DNA of 63,358 nt, taken from positions 1-63,358 of IMG/VR virus record IMGVR_UViG_3300030109_004835. The stretch is one strand, 5' to 3'. Both the position numbers and the translations under genes were made by a program. Each line of letters opens with the position of its first letter. Within the stretch, counting starts at the first letter, position 1. Shown in pieces: positions 17,701 through 25,937 of the stretch. Below the pieces are notes generated by a model. That model saw only the letters and a program-made list of their open reading frames with translations. It was not told the origin of the DNA and did not search any database. Source of the stretch: a virus.

Positions 17701-18354
17701 GTGAGCAAGAAACAAGAAAGTACTGCTATTGCAGAAGCCCCTAAGTCAGAATTAGCCGCTACTAACGCTAGTGGTATTACCATCGCTTCTAGCGATATTG
17801 ATGTGCCCCGTATTAACGTGGTGCAAAAGACATCCGACATCGAAGCCCCTTTGGGAGCTGTGGTGCTCGACAAGCAGCATATCCTTGCTGAAGCGGACCA
17901 GCCGGTCCCCGTAACAGTTCTATCCGTCATAAAGGGTTGGCGGGAGAACATAGATTACGACTCCGATGAGATTCCTCAGATGGCGTATACGCAGGAAGAG
18001 GCCAATCGGATTGAACAAGCCAGCGAATACGACATGCTCGAATTTGCTGAGATCACCCTCTTGTTCCAACAACCTGAGGGCAATGAAGATGAGGCCGCGT
18101 ATCCGTTCGCTATCGGCGACGAAAATTACGCTATTGGTCGCATCAATGTAGCGAAGGATGCTTACCGCCAAACGTTCAAACGTCTGGCTACATTCGCAGC
18201 CTTTAACCCAAAGGCTTCGCTACAATATAAGGTCTGGGACTTTAAAAGTTCTTTGATCAGCCGTGGTAAATATAGTTGGTTCGCGCCGTCTCTGGCTATC
18301 AGCCAATCGGAGCCTACCGACGATGTTAAAGCCTTCGTAGAAACATTCGCGTAA
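17701..18354 (+). CDS. Probable single-stranded DNA-binding protein (DUF2815-like position)
   Basis: A 217-aa acidic protein with a disordered Ala/Ser-rich N-terminus, a beta-rich central region (PVTVLSVIKGW to LLFQQPEGN, with aromatic residues) and an acidic end. In many phages a DUF2815-type SSB lies between a DUF2800 exonuclease and PolA, and this gene occupies that slot. No sequence motif proves the assignment. The start is GTG at 17701 after an A/C-rich leader (GAAACAAGAAACACGAAACA) without a Shine-Dalgarno sequence. Its end overlaps the next gene by one base. Confidence 0.55.
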   Translation: MSKKQESTAIAEAPKSELAATNASGITIASSDIDVPRINVVQKTSDIEAPLGAVVLDKQHILAEADQPVPVTVLSVIKGWRENIDYDSDEIPQMAYTQEEANRIEQASEYDMLEFAEITLLFQQPEGNEDEAAYPFAIGDENYAIGRINVAKDAYRQTFKRLATFAAFNPKASLQYKVWDFKSSLISRGKYSWFAPSLAISQSEPTDDVKAFVETFA

Positions 18355-18560
18355 TGGAATCTACAGAAGACTTTGTACAGGAGATGCCTTCCGACGACGA
18401 TGTCCTTAAAACGGAGATCGCTATGTTATCAGGCATGATCGCGGAGATGGATGCTAAAGTAGAAGAAGCACAAGCCAATCTACGAAAGCTATCGGTAATC
18501 CGTGATACTCTCCAGCAGCACGTTGGTGAGTCGCAACTCGATCTTGAGTTGGACGAATAA
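18354..18560 (+). CDS. Hypothetical acidic coiled-coil protein, 68 aa
   Basis: No recognised family. The short acidic protein has one long heptad-like helix (MLSGMIAEMDAKVEEAQANL) and ends with acidic residues (LDLELDE). An acidic tail is typical of replication accessory proteins that contact SSB or polymerase, but that is speculation. It begins one base inside the previous stop and is directly followed by a strong terminator, so it closes this transcription segment. Confidence 0.6.
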   Translation: MESTEDFVQEMPSDDDVLKTEIAMLSGMIAEMDAKVEEAQANLRKLSVIRDTLQQHVGESQLDLELDE

Positions 18561-18567
18561 CCCTTAC

Positions 18568-18607
18568 AGCCCTCCCCGACCCATCTGTCATCGGGGAGGG
18601 CTTTTTT
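18568..18607 (+). terminator. Rho-independent terminator
   Basis: A perfect 12-bp G+C-rich stem (18568-18579 with 18591-18602, core CCCTCCCCGA) and an 11-nt loop are followed by TTTTTT. It splits the replication region just before PolA, so part of the transcription probably stops here or is attenuated. Confidence 0.9.
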
Positions 18608-18622
18608 ACATATGACGACATT

Positions 18623-20383
18623 ATGGATACATACGCACTGGACTACGAGTCCTACTACGACAAGACCTGCTCAATTAAGAAGCTAGGCCCGCTTGGTTAT
18701 TTTTCACATCCTGACTTTGACGCATACATGGTGTCAGTTGTTGGGGACAACGGATATGAGTTTGTTGGGCACCCTAAAGACTTTGATTGGAGTCTACTTG
18801 AGGGCAACAGGGTGCTATCTCATAACGCCTCTTTTGATGAAACCCTCTACTTGTTTGGTGTAGAAAAAGGGTGGTGGCCCTCCGTGGACTTTGCTGAATG
18901 GCACTGCACAGCAGACATGGCAGCGGCTTGCGGCCTGCCCCGCTCGCTTAAAAACGCCACAGCAGAAGCTTATGGTCTTGAGGTCTCTAAAACCACACGA
19001 GACAACATGGCGGCTAAGAGGTGGGAAAACATGTCTGATGAATTCCAGCAAGAGGTAAGCAAATACGCCCTGAAAGATTCAGAGCTGTGTTTGAAGCTTT
19101 GGCAAGACTATCAGGACAAATGGCCAGACCACGAGAAGGTCATAAGTTTAACTAACCGGAGGATTGTTCAGAGAGGGCTGCCGATGGATACAGATTTACT
19201 GAAGGAACAACTAGAGACTATAAATCAAAGGTTGTTTGAAGCCGAGTCGAACATCCCTTGGGCGGGCGAAAGACCCCTACTTAGTCGCGCCGCTTTTGAT
19301 GAGGAGTGCGTTAAACATGGGATAGAGCCTCCTAAGTCTTTAGCACAGACAGACTTGGATACTCAAGAATGGTTAAGGCAGTACGGCTACAAATATAAGT
19401 GGATCGAATCGGTTACTAACTGGCGTCGTATAAATGCCATAAAGAAAAAACTGGAGTCGTTTGACTACGCTACTTTACCAGATAGCCGTTACTATGGGGG
19501 GCTTATGTATTGGGGTGGGCACACGGGGCGGTTCTCCGGCAGCGGTGGTAATTTAAACTTACAAAACCTCCCTCGCGATGAGATGTTTGGAGTAAACCTC
19601 CGCCACATGATTTGTGCGCCGAAAGGCAGGAAGTTGGTTGTCGTTGACCTGTCTCAAATTGAGGTGCGGACTTTGTGTTGGTTAGCTGAGGATAAAGCTA
19701 CCCTACATGAGATTGCCAACACTGATGACATATACGAAGCGTTCGCTATCAGGATGGGGATGTGGGACAAAGACTCAGGGTCTTTGAAGGATAAAGACCC
19801 TAAGCGGAGGCATAAAGTAAAAGCTATTGTTTTAGGTTGTGGTTACGGCGCAGGAGCCAAGAAATTCTCTGAGATGTATGACATGCCCGAAGAGGAAGCT
19901 AAAGCAGCCGTTGACCTCTACCGAAACAGGCTATCTGCTATCCCTAAATTCTGGAGGAAGATCAACAACAACCTGAGATCTTGCTATAGCGCGGTTATGC
20001 CTTACGAGGTCGCGCTGCCCTCAGGCCGAAGAATAAAGTATGGACGAACTAAGCTGGTAAGGCAGAACGGGCGGATTGGTCATGAGGCCATTGTGAGCAG
20101 AAATGGAAAACGTTTGCCGATGAAGCTGTGGGGTGGGGTTGTAGCAGAAAATCTGTCACAAGGTCTCGCCAGAGACATATTCTCAGATATGCTAGTAAGG
20201 CTGGAGGACAATGGCATAGAGTTAATTTTTCATGTGCATGATGAAGTAATCATCGAGTGCGATGAAAACCACGCTGATGAAGTTCTCAGTAAAACAATCA
20301 ACATCATGTCTACGCCCCCAGCGTGGATACCTGACATACCCTTGGCCGCAGAAGGCCAAACCCTTACGCATTATCAAAAATGA
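18623..20383 (+). CDS. polA: Family A DNA polymerase with proofreading exonuclease
   Basis: Replicative phage polymerase, 586 aa. The N-terminal 3'-5' exonuclease shows DYE (Asp7, Glu9), the SHNASFDE motif and the YALKDSE motif. The polymerase domain has motif A DLSQIEVR (Asp342), the O-helix RRHKVKAIVLGCGYG and motif C HVHDEV (Asp540). There is no 5'-3' exonuclease domain, as usual in phage PolA. In the O-helix the residue equivalent to E. coli Phe762 is Leu404; Arg754, Lys758 and Tyr766 equivalents are present. It follows a strong terminator, yet no clear promoter is seen in the short gap. The end overlaps the primase-helicase by 4 nt. Confidence 0.96.
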   Translation: MDTYALDYESYYDKTCSIKKLGPLGYFSHPDFDAYMVSVVGDNGYEFVGHPKDFDWSLLEGNRVLSHNASFDETLYLFGVEKGWWPSVDFAEWHCTADMAAACGLPRSLKNATAEAYGLEVSKTTRDNMAAKRWENMSDEFQQEVSKYALKDSELCLKLWQDYQDKWPDHEKVISLTNRRIVQRGLPMDTDLLKEQLETINQRLFEAESNIPWAGERPLLSRAAFDEECVKHGIEPPKSLAQTDLDTQEWLRQYGYKYKWIESVTNWRRINAIKKKLESFDYATLPDSRYYGGLMYWGGHTGRFSGSGGNLNLQNLPRDEMFGVNLRHMICAPKGRKLVVVDLSQIEVRTLCWLAEDKATLHEIANTDDIYEAFAIRMGMWDKDSGSLKDKDPKRRHKVKAIVLGCGYGAGAKKFSEMYDMPEEEAKAAVDLYRNRLSAIPKFWRKINNNLRSCYSAVMPYEVALPSGRRIKYGRTKLVRQNGRIGHEAIVSRNGKRLPMKLWGGVVAENLSQGLARDIFSDMLVRLEDNGIELIFHVHDEVIIECDENHADEVLSKTINIMSTPPAWIPDIPLAAEGQTLTHYQK

Positions 20384-22557
20384 AATACCGATACATCAAA
20401 AACCTCAGAGACCATACTGCTCATAAGACAACTGACCTTAGTAAGATCACCAAGAAAAAACCGTCGTTTAAGACGAAAGCGGATTATAGAGAGTGGTGCG
20501 CCGAAACTTCAACAGACCATATTTTCTATTCCGCCCTTGAAGGCAGAGCCCCCTCTAAACGGATTAGTAATGATAACCCTGTTCGCAAAATATACGGGGT
20601 AGTAGCGGACTATGACGCTTCTGTTAATTGGGTCGCTATTGACGAAGACCTTAAAAGCAAATGCGCCAAAGACAAAAGACCTACTTGGAGATCTAAAACG
20701 CAATCAGGGTATCTGCGCCTCGTGTGGGAATTTGACAATCCCATCCCTATAGACCCCAACATGTTTGACACATTTATGTCGAACATGATGAAGACCCTAC
20801 AACTAGATAAACTATTTGCTGGGTTTGATAGCTCCTCTCTGCGGGCTAACCAATATTTTGAGTTGGGCGAAGACTGGGTGAAAGTGGATGGTTTACTGCC
20901 ATGCAACGTTATACAAGCCGCCTTGACTAAAACGGTATCCGATAGGCCACCACAGTCTGAAGATACGTCGATACCAATCAATGTAGTGGCTGAAGAAGTA
21001 GAGGATAGATTCCCTAATCGTTGGGTAGGAGACTTTGAGTTAGGCTCTCGCGGCCCTTTGTTTTGGATCGACGATGGCGTGAACCGAGACGGGTGTCAGG
21101 TTGTGGAAGACGGGATTGTCTGCTATAGCGACCGTGCCGGTAAAGGGTTTATGTCGTGGCGGGACATATTTGGGGCCAGCTTTGTAAAAGATTACGAGGA
21201 GAAGAAACTATCGGGCCTGCTTGACGAGTACTGGTTTAATGGCCGTAGCTTTTTCAAAGTGCTTTATGACAGTGCGGTTTCGATACCGAAAGACCAACTA
21301 ATATTGGAGTTAAAGCAAGCTGGGTTTTCTCCGAGGCCCCGAAAGAATCAGCCGCTTTCTGAAGTAGAGGGGGCACTCCTTACCGTAAGTAATCAGAACC
21401 GCATAGATGAAATTGCCCCTGTTGTTTTTTCATCGGACAGAGTTGTGTCTTACAACGGCCACCGCATACTTAACTGCGCTAATATAAAACCAGTAGAACC
21501 GGATGAAGATGGCGGCAAATTAAAATGGCCTTTTCTGAACGGCTGGCTGAGTCAGCTATTTGTTAATAGCGGGGAAAGCCCCGCCTTAGATTATTTTTAC
21601 GCTTGGCTAAAACGGTTCTACGAGTCCGTCCACTCACACGAGTTTGTGCAAGGTCAGGCATTGTTATTGGTGGGGCCGACGAATAAGGGTAAGTCGCTCT
21701 TGTCCAACAGAGTCATTAGTGGCCTAGTTGGGGGTTATGCCGACGCTTCAGATTACTTGTCGGGGCAAACTAGATTCAATAAGGACTTAGGTAGAGTGGC
21801 TACGTGGGTAATTGATGACACTACTTCAGCGGCTTCATTCAGGGACCAGCGAAAAGCTACTGAGTTGATTAAACGAGCTGTGGCTAACCCACGCGTGGAG
21901 TATCAAGCAAAGTATGCAGACGCCATGTCCATACCGTGGACAGGTCGGGTGGTAATGTCTCTGAACATGGACATTAATAGTTTGTCAGTCATACCCTCTT
22001 TAGACAGCAGTAATAGGGACAAACTAATGGCTCTCCGAATCAGCCCCACTGCCACTAGCGATTTCCCAAGAAACTCCATTCTCGAAAAGACTATTGAAGA
22101 CGAGCTGCCTCACTTCGCACGTTTTCTCCTCGACTGGCAGGTCCCTAAGGAGGTGGAGGACGTTGGAAGATTCGGAGTAAAATCCTTTATCGACACCACT
22201 GTCGCTGACGCTGCTTATGACAATAGTAGTCGCAGCACTATTGCAGAACTCGTTGAGTTCTTCGTTAAAAGGTGCAGAGAACTTAATGATGCAATGACTC
22301 ATTGGAAAGGAACCCTTACAGAGTTCCAAGTTGCTGTCCACGATTTTAATAATGGGCGAGCTGTGGGAATGTCAAACAACCTCGAATTCGTACGTCGGGG
22401 GATGTCTACTCTAGAAGAGGCTGGTAAAAATAACCCCCATTTGAGGCCCGTTAAATCGCGGGGTAAGGGCGGGGGCAAGTTATGGGAGATCAATCTTGAT
22501 CCTTGTTTCGATATTGACGCGATGACTCAAAGGAATCCGGTCGGCGCAGGGATTTAA
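20380..22557 (+). CDS. Primase-helicase fusion (AEP-like primase plus SF3/DUF5906-like helicase)
   Basis: The 725-aa product opens the fork and probably primes it. The N-terminal part has a VVADYDAS motif near residue 76 and a SGYLRLVWEF block near 110, which resemble the acidic catalytic strands of archaeo-eukaryotic-type primases. A spacer is followed by the helicase: Walker A GPTNKGKS near 432, Walker B WVIDDTT near 477, and the sensor-1 segment GRVVMSLNMD. This resembles the D5/DUF5906 SF3 group. It is coupled to PolA by ATGA and converges with the minus-strand nuclease gene, overlapping its 3' end by 68 nt. The helicase call is firm; the primase half is probable. Confidence 0.88.
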   Translation: MKYRYIKNLRDHTAHKTTDLSKITKKKPSFKTKADYREWCAETSTDHIFYSALEGRAPSKRISNDNPVRKIYGVVADYDASVNWVAIDEDLKSKCAKDKRPTWRSKTQSGYLRLVWEFDNPIPIDPNMFDTFMSNMMKTLQLDKLFAGFDSSSLRANQYFELGEDWVKVDGLLPCNVIQAALTKTVSDRPPQSEDTSIPINVVAEEVEDRFPNRWVGDFELGSRGPLFWIDDGVNRDGCQVVEDGIVCYSDRAGKGFMSWRDIFGASFVKDYEEKKLSGLLDEYWFNGRSFFKVLYDSAVSIPKDQLILELKQAGFSPRPRKNQPLSEVEGALLTVSNQNRIDEIAPVVFSSDRVVSYNGHRILNCANIKPVEPDEDGGKLKWPFLNGWLSQLFVNSGESPALDYFYAWLKRFYESVHSHEFVQGQALLLVGPTNKGKSLLSNRVISGLVGGYADASDYLSGQTRFNKDLGRVATWVIDDTTSAASFRDQRKATELIKRAVANPRVEYQAKYADAMSIPWTGRVVMSLNMDINSLSVIPSLDSSNRDKLMALRISPTATSDFPRNSILEKTIEDELPHFARFLLDWQVPKEVEDVGRFGVKSFIDTTVADAAYDNSSRSTIAELVEFFVKRCRELNDAMTHWKGTLTEFQVAVHDFNNGRAVGMSNNLEFVRRGMSTLEEAGKNNPHLRPVKSRGKGGGKLWEINLDPCFDIDAMTQRNPVGAGI

Positions 22558-23044
22558 TCGGGACATGGTACCCGTCGCAAAGATAAGTAAACCCTTCTTC
22601 ATCAGACTCCCCTTTCTGTTTAAAATTTTGGGCTTTAGTTATATGGTGAAGAGTTGTCCACCCTAACAGCCAGACTTTCGATAGGTCTTTATGTACTCTA
22701 GTAAAAAAATACAAATCAGCTTGCAGCTCTTTTTTACCTTGGGTGTTTACACTAGCTACGTAATGCAGTCTAGGTTTTGTAGTGCATGTTTTTGATTTAA
22801 CATCTACTTTCTTTTTATTGAAAATATAATCGTGTGTGTAGCACTGCTCACCAACGTAGGCAGAAGAAACAACATATTTACCAAAAGCAACTTCTCCCAA
22901 AAAACCAGTCATCCGCCCTATGCCTTTAGTATAGGAGCTAGGGGGAATACCCAAAGACTGAGAACGCCGGAAGGCTTCGGCTACATCTTCTTTAGTAGGT
23001 CTAAATAATACAAACCTGTTTTTAAGTTGTTGAAATTGATCCAT
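22490..23044 (-). CDS. PD-(D/E)XK nuclease-like protein, 184 aa
   Basis: The protein shows a plausible restriction-endonuclease core: GFLGEVAFGKY (first Glu), HDYIF (Asp) and VDVKSK (Asp-x-Lys), followed by a strand and helix with LYFFTRV and KVWLLGW. I use ATG 23044; a TTG start nine bases upstream is possible. It is the last gene of the long minus-strand late transcript and overlaps the end of the primase-helicase gene. Proteins of this type in phages may degrade host DNA or trim replication intermediates; substrate is unknown. Confidence 0.7.
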   Translation of the reverse strand: MDQFQQLKNRFVLFRPTKEDVAEAFRRSQSLGIPPSSYTKGIGRMTGFLGEVAFGKYVVSSAYVGEQCYTHDYIFNKKKVDVKSKTCTTKPRLHYVASVNTQGKKELQADLYFFTRVHKDLSKVWLLGWTTLHHITKAQNFKQKGESDEEGFTYLCDGYHVPIKSLRRPDSFESSRQYRNKDQD

Positions 23045-23059
23045 AAAACGCAAAGAGCA

Positions 23060-23302
23060 TCATTGCCTGTACCTCCGCGTTTTTTCAGCAACTCTTTTAG
23101 GTTGTTTAACAAACTGCTTACCTTTTTTCGTGCCCTTTCGTTTAGCCGCAGTAGTAGCAGCGTATTCTTTGTCGGTAAGGGCTTTGATTGCTGCTTCTGG
23201 TAGGTACCTCTCCCCTGTTTTACTAGACTTTTTACCGCTCTTCGTGCGCCACTTCTGTTTAGTCCAGCGCTCTAAAGACTTTTGTGGGGCGCGTTTAGCC
23301 AT
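23060..23302 (-). CDS. Small very basic protein, DUF5872-like, 80 aa
   Basis: Lys/Arg-rich, beginning with KSLERWTKQKWRTKSGKKS and then GERYLPEAAIKAL, a pattern I associate with DUF5872 proteins of phages and large viruses. The charge suggests nucleic-acid binding or packaging with the genome. Its start touches the stop of the next small basic gene, and three such genes follow each other between the nuclease and the lysozyme. The family label is from memory and moderately sure. Confidence 0.75.
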   Translation of the reverse strand: MAKRAPQKSLERWTKQKWRTKSGKKSSKTGERYLPEAAIKALTDKEYAATTAAKRKGTKKGKQFVKQPKRVAEKTRRYRQ

Positions 23303-23487
23303 TACATTTTTTGTTTTTTGCTCAAAAGCCTCTTAGCCCTCTTAGCAGAATCAGAACTTTTAGGTTTTTGATGGCTATACCCTTGCCGTTTCATATTCAA
23401 ATGGTCTGCAAAAGTATTAGCTTTGTACCCTTTGCCAGACTTATCGTACATCATATGAGGTTTGAAACTCTTCGGTTGTTTTTTCAT
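23302..23487 (-). CDS. Small very basic protein, 61 aa
   Basis: No certain family. It is Lys-rich throughout (MKKQPKSFKPHMMYDKSGK and a tail SAKRAKRLLSKKQKM). It is packed between the DUF5872-like gene and the 62-aa gene, sharing their composition, so the three probably act together, for example as nucleic-acid-binding or minor virion proteins. No cysteine or signal peptide is present. Confidence 0.65.
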   Translation of the reverse strand: MKKQPKSFKPHMMYDKSGKGYKANTFADHLNMKRQGYSHQKPKSSDSAKRAKRLLSKKQKM

Positions 23488-23499
23488 AGCTAATTATAC

Positions 23500-23688
23500 T
23501 TAATCTCTATAGCCCCCACCAGCTTTCTTATATCTAGCTGCTAGTAACTGAGCTTTACGCGCTGACCACTGTCCTTTTTTGCCGCCTTTTGAACCCCGTT
23601 TAATAGCTTCAAACATACGCTTCCGCATCGCGGGCTTGGTGTAATTCCCAGCTTCGTTTACACGGGACTTAGTTTTTTTCTTAGACAT
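23500..23688 (-). CDS. Small basic conserved protein, 62 aa
   Basis: The protein contains the block KGGKKGQWSARKAQLLAARYK followed by a Gly-rich end; related KGGKxGQWSARKAQ proteins are frequent in aquatic phages and some bacteria and remain uncharacterised. It overlaps the first base of the lysozyme stop. A nucleic-acid-binding role is suggested only by its charge. Confidence 0.75.
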   Translation of the reverse strand: MSKKKTKSRVNEAGNYTKPAMRKRMFEAIKRGSKGGKKGQWSARKAQLLAARYKKAGGGYRD

Positions 23689-24281
23689 TACTTTGCTAGT
23701 CTCCTTTCTACCGCTTCTTGAAAAGTTTTAGCTGCTTTAGGTGCTACATGGATATTAGCTTGGATACTCTCTTGTTTTTTAAGGGCCGACGATAATTTTC
23801 TCATTCGCGGGGCTACCCCTGTCTTATCTTTGTCAGCAGCACGGTATTCATCATTGTCTAAAAACTCAGATGAAGCCTTACCAAACTCCTCGTCTTTAAT
23901 ATGCTGTATTGTTTTAGGCGAACCTGACAAGCCACCTCTGTAGAATGAGGACACAACTTGTAACTGAAGCTCAGGGTCAAAAGAGAAAAACTGCCTGCCA
24001 AAAACTCTACGGACAGAAGTTAATTTCTCGCCGACATCTTTTTTAGCGAGCTGCATCGCTTGGTCTTCGGTAATCTTCTTATTAAAGAAGGGAGATTTCT
24101 CATAATCTTTGGTAGACCCATCTCCAATTTTATGGCCAATACCTATAGTCCAAAGCCCTTTGATATCTTGGTAAGGCTCTAGCTTAATATCTTCTTCAGC
24201 TTTTAACTCATCCATCAACTCATCTACGCTAAAAGCAGGAGCCATCGGTGACACGAAAGCTTTGGTCATTTCTTTTTCCAT
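23688..24281 (-). CDS. Endolysin, GH24 muramidase (T4 lysozyme-like)
   Basis: Cleaves the glycan backbone of peptidoglycan at lysis. Aligned to T4 lysozyme, the catalytic triad is complete: Glu30, Asp39 and Thr45 in the stretch from AEEDIKLEPYQD to LWTIGIGH. A second conserved block LQVVSSFYRGG follows. There is no signal peptide or SAR segment, so it needs a holin to reach the wall. ATG 24281 is taken; ATG 24269 is a possible alternative. It is one of two murein hydrolases in this cassette. Confidence 0.88.
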   Translation of the reverse strand: MEKEMTKAFVSPMAPAFSVDELMDELKAEEDIKLEPYQDIKGLWTIGIGHKIGDGSTKDYEKSPFFNKKITEDQAMQLAKKDVGEKLTSVRRVFGRQFFSFDPELQLQVVSSFYRGGLSGSPKTIQHIKDEEFGKASSEFLDNDEYRAADKDKTGVAPRMRKLSSALKKQESIQANIHVAPKAAKTFQEAVERRLAK

Positions 24282-24287
24282 AATATA

Positions 24288-24599
24288 TTATCCTTTAAAT
24301 CGTTTGCAAAATCTCTCCCATGCAGGAAAAAATAGTTCTTCTATGCAGACAACTAGGCTTTCTTCTTCAAAAGAATCTAGCCGGTCCAAGCCTGAAAAAG
24401 CAAAACAGGCATGGAGCATTTCGTGTCTGATCGTTGTTTTTATTTCTGCGGTCTTTAAATGTTTATCAATTACAATTGTTTTACGTTCGTGAGAGTAATA
24501 CCCATAGTAACCTTTCGAGCGATTGTTCTCATCACTCAGATCTTCTTTTATAATCTTAACAGGAACTCCCGCTATATGGATACTTTTGGGGAGACTCAT
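24288..24599 (-). CDS. Small zinc metallopeptidase-like protein (HEMLH), 103 aa
   Basis: The helix TTIRHEMLHACFAF carries an HExxH zinc motif (residues 59-63) and the downstream helix EEESLVVCIEELFF supplies acidic candidates for a third ligand. The N-terminal half forms short beta strands (SIHIAGVPVKII, KTIVIDK). Small proteins of this ImmA/SprT-like size are common in phage genomes with unknown substrates. It lies inside the lysis cassette, overlapping the amidase stop by 4 nt, so a role in wall degradation or protein cleavage at lysis is possible but unproven. Confidence 0.75.
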   Translation of the reverse strand: MSLPKSIHIAGVPVKIIKEDLSDENNRSKGYYGYYSHERKTIVIDKHLKTAEIKTTIRHEMLHACFAFSGLDRLDSFEEESLVVCIEELFFPAWERFCKRFKG

Positions 24600-25153
24600 C
24601 CTTCGGCATATTTCTTTATTGCACGGGCATAAACCCCTGCCAGTTTACCTCGATTGTTGTTTATCATCCTCCACTCGTCGGCGTTACTCCCAAAAAATGG
24701 TTCGGCTATAACTGCTGGTGGACTTACTTTACGTAAAAAATAAGAACCCCTTTGTTTGGCAACTCTGGGTTTTGCCCCTCGTGAAGCCAAATCAGGATAA
24801 GATTCGTTCATCTCATCCCTAAGAAAGTAAGCTAATTTGCTGCCCAGCTTACTTGAGTGCCAGTACAACCACTCATGGCCAGTAGCTCTAGGCCCCGCTG
24901 AATTAAAATGAAATTCTATGACAGCGTCTACCTCATCTTCCTTTAGCTTTTTAGCTAAATAGTTAATCCCAGCAGTGTAACTTTTAACGGGGTATTGGTC
25001 GTAAATTACAAAGTCTACTTCACCCTTAAGGGGGCTGGCGACTCGACGAACCAAATCACGGTTAAAATCCCACTCCGACAAAACATATTCCCCCGCGCTG
25101 TAAGCGCCTTGGTCTCCTAAACGGGAATGCCCTACTGCCAACCCAATTTTCAT
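24596..25153 (-). CDS. N-acetylmuramoyl-L-alanine amidase (Amidase_3)
   Basis: A zinc enzyme that cuts the bond between muramic acid and the stem peptide. In 185 residues it shows AVGHSRLGDQG (ligand His9), a Glu in the LSEWDFN helix (about 27), FHFNSAG (ligand His82) and AEPFFGSN (catalytic Glu151), which is a complete Amidase_3 domain without a separate wall-binding domain. It begins with ATGA overlap to the upstream 55-aa holin-like gene. Having both an amidase and a GH24 muramidase is unusual for a small phage; one may be virion-associated or serve a different wall type. Confidence 0.9.
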   Translation of the reverse strand: MKIGLAVGHSRLGDQGAYSAGEYVLSEWDFNRDLVRRVASPLKGEVDFVIYDQYPVKSYTAGINYLAKKLKEDEVDAVIEFHFNSAGPRATGHEWLYWHSSKLGSKLAYFLRDEMNESYPDLASRGAKPRVAKQRGSYFLRKVSPPAVIAEPFFGSNADEWRMINNNRGKLAGVYARAIKKYAEG

Positions 25154-25317
25154 TTATTAATTAAACGGTAAAGAGATGCTATTCCTACCGCGATGCCAAC
25201 AACTAGCGAGCCTACCCTCAGCCAATACTCAAACTGCTCTTGCATGCTGGTTATGAGTCCGATGACCGGAGCGGCCATCCCAATCAAAGAGTCAAATATA
25301 CGTGTGTTAAAGATCAT
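25150..25317 (-). CDS. Holin-like membrane protein, 55 aa
   Basis: A short gene fitting exactly between its neighbours with ATGA overlaps on both sides. The product has a strongly hydrophobic segment VGSLVVGIAVGIASL near the C-terminus and a weaker one (LIGMAAPVIGLITS) near residue 15, separated by a polar turn (MQEQFEYW) and ended by basic RLINK. Size, membrane segments and the place directly before the amidase suggest a class II-type holin. Antiholin is the alternative because a second holin-like gene lies upstream. Confidence 0.7.
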   Translation of the reverse strand: MIFNTRIFDSLIGMAAPVIGLITSMQEQFEYWLRVGSLVVGIAVGIASLYRLINK

Positions 25318-25616
25318 TCGCCTATGGTGCTAAGGGGGTCACGGTTGTAGAGCTTGTTCATTATCTGGTCCACTTCTTGCTCTAGCTCACCGATTTTTAA
25401 GTTCTGCCTAACGTCATCCGGCAACGAACCACTCCCCCATTTTCCAGCAGGCCAATCCCTCACAAAAATCGCGTGCTTTTCAACATCCTTAGCGATCATT
25501 TGGATCTGGAAGTCGTTGTGCTGGACTTCACTTTGAAGATTACTAGCCCACCAGACGATGCCCGCCGCTTGAACCGCGAGGCCAACCCCTAGTGAGACTA
25601 GAAACTTCGTGTCCAT
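25314..25616 (-). CDS. Inner-membrane spanin-like protein, 100 aa
   Basis: One N-terminal membrane segment (LVSLGVGLAVQAAGIVWWAS) is followed by a polar, partly coiled-coil periplasmic part (LKIGELEQEVDQIMNKL). This plan fits an i-spanin, and the adjacent upstream gene encodes a lipoprotein that would be its outer-membrane partner. It overlaps the lipoprotein stop by one base and the 55-aa gene by ATGA. Compared with lambda Rz it is short, so a holin-associated membrane protein remains possible. Confidence 0.6.
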   Translation of the reverse strand: MDTKFLVSLGVGLAVQAAGIVWWASNLQSEVQHNDFQIQMIAKDVEKHAIFVRDWPAGKWGSGSLPDDVRQNLKIGELEQEVDQIMNKLYNRDPLSTIGE

Positions 25617-25894
25617 TATTTGCCGATGATAATAGCCCTGCGATAAGAATAATCGCTGTGAAATCTGTGTTCTTCACGCCCTACGAGAACACCTTCTTTG
25701 AATTGATACGACCTACCTTTAATCAATGTGATCGTCGGGGGATCGTATAACGCGCTGGCGTTCGCGCTCGATGCGTTTGTTGACGCGCTCGATGAGCAAC
25801 TTGCTATGAGCATCGCCAATGGCAGCAAGACCATCAAGCCGATCTTCCAAAGCGTCGAGATGTCGGTCTCTTCGCAATCGCACATGTTCGACAT
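25616..25894 (-). CDS. Lipoprotein, candidate outer-membrane spanin, 92 aa
   Basis: A signal anchor (LMVLLPLAMLIASC) ends in a lipobox with Cys33, followed by a Ser/Ala-rich linker and a small beta-rich domain (ITLIKGRSYQFKEG, YRRAIIIGK). The N-terminal extension before the hydrophobic core is unusually long and acidic for a signal peptide, so the true start could be later. Gene order beside a single-span membrane protein suggests an o-spanin. Its first 176 nt overlap the 72-aa gene in another frame, a layout that recalls overlapping spanin genes. Confidence 0.65.
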   Translation of the reverse strand: MSNMCDCEETDISTLWKIGLMVLLPLAMLIASCSSSASTNASSANASALYDPPTITLIKGRSYQFKEGVLVGREEHRFHSDYSYRRAIIIGK

Positions 25895-25937
25895 AAGCCT
25901 GAAGAGCAGCGGTTAGTAGTTTAAAGAAATGGCTCAC
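25719..25937 (-). CDS. Overlapping small helical protein, 72 aa
   Basis: Starts at a GTG that overlaps the stop of the 59-aa holin-like gene (GTGA) and shares 176 nt with the lipoprotein gene in a different frame of the same strand. The product is an amphipathic charged helix protein (FKLLTAALQAYVEHVRL, then Arg/Asp/Leu heptads, KLLIERVNKRIERERQR) without a membrane segment. The coupling and the ordered heptads make translation plausible even though the overlap is long. It may be a lysis regulator. Confidence 0.5.
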   Translation of the reverse strand: MSHFFKLLTAALQAYVEHVRLRRDRHLDALEDRLDGLAAIGDAHSKLLIERVNKRIERERQRVIRSPDDHID

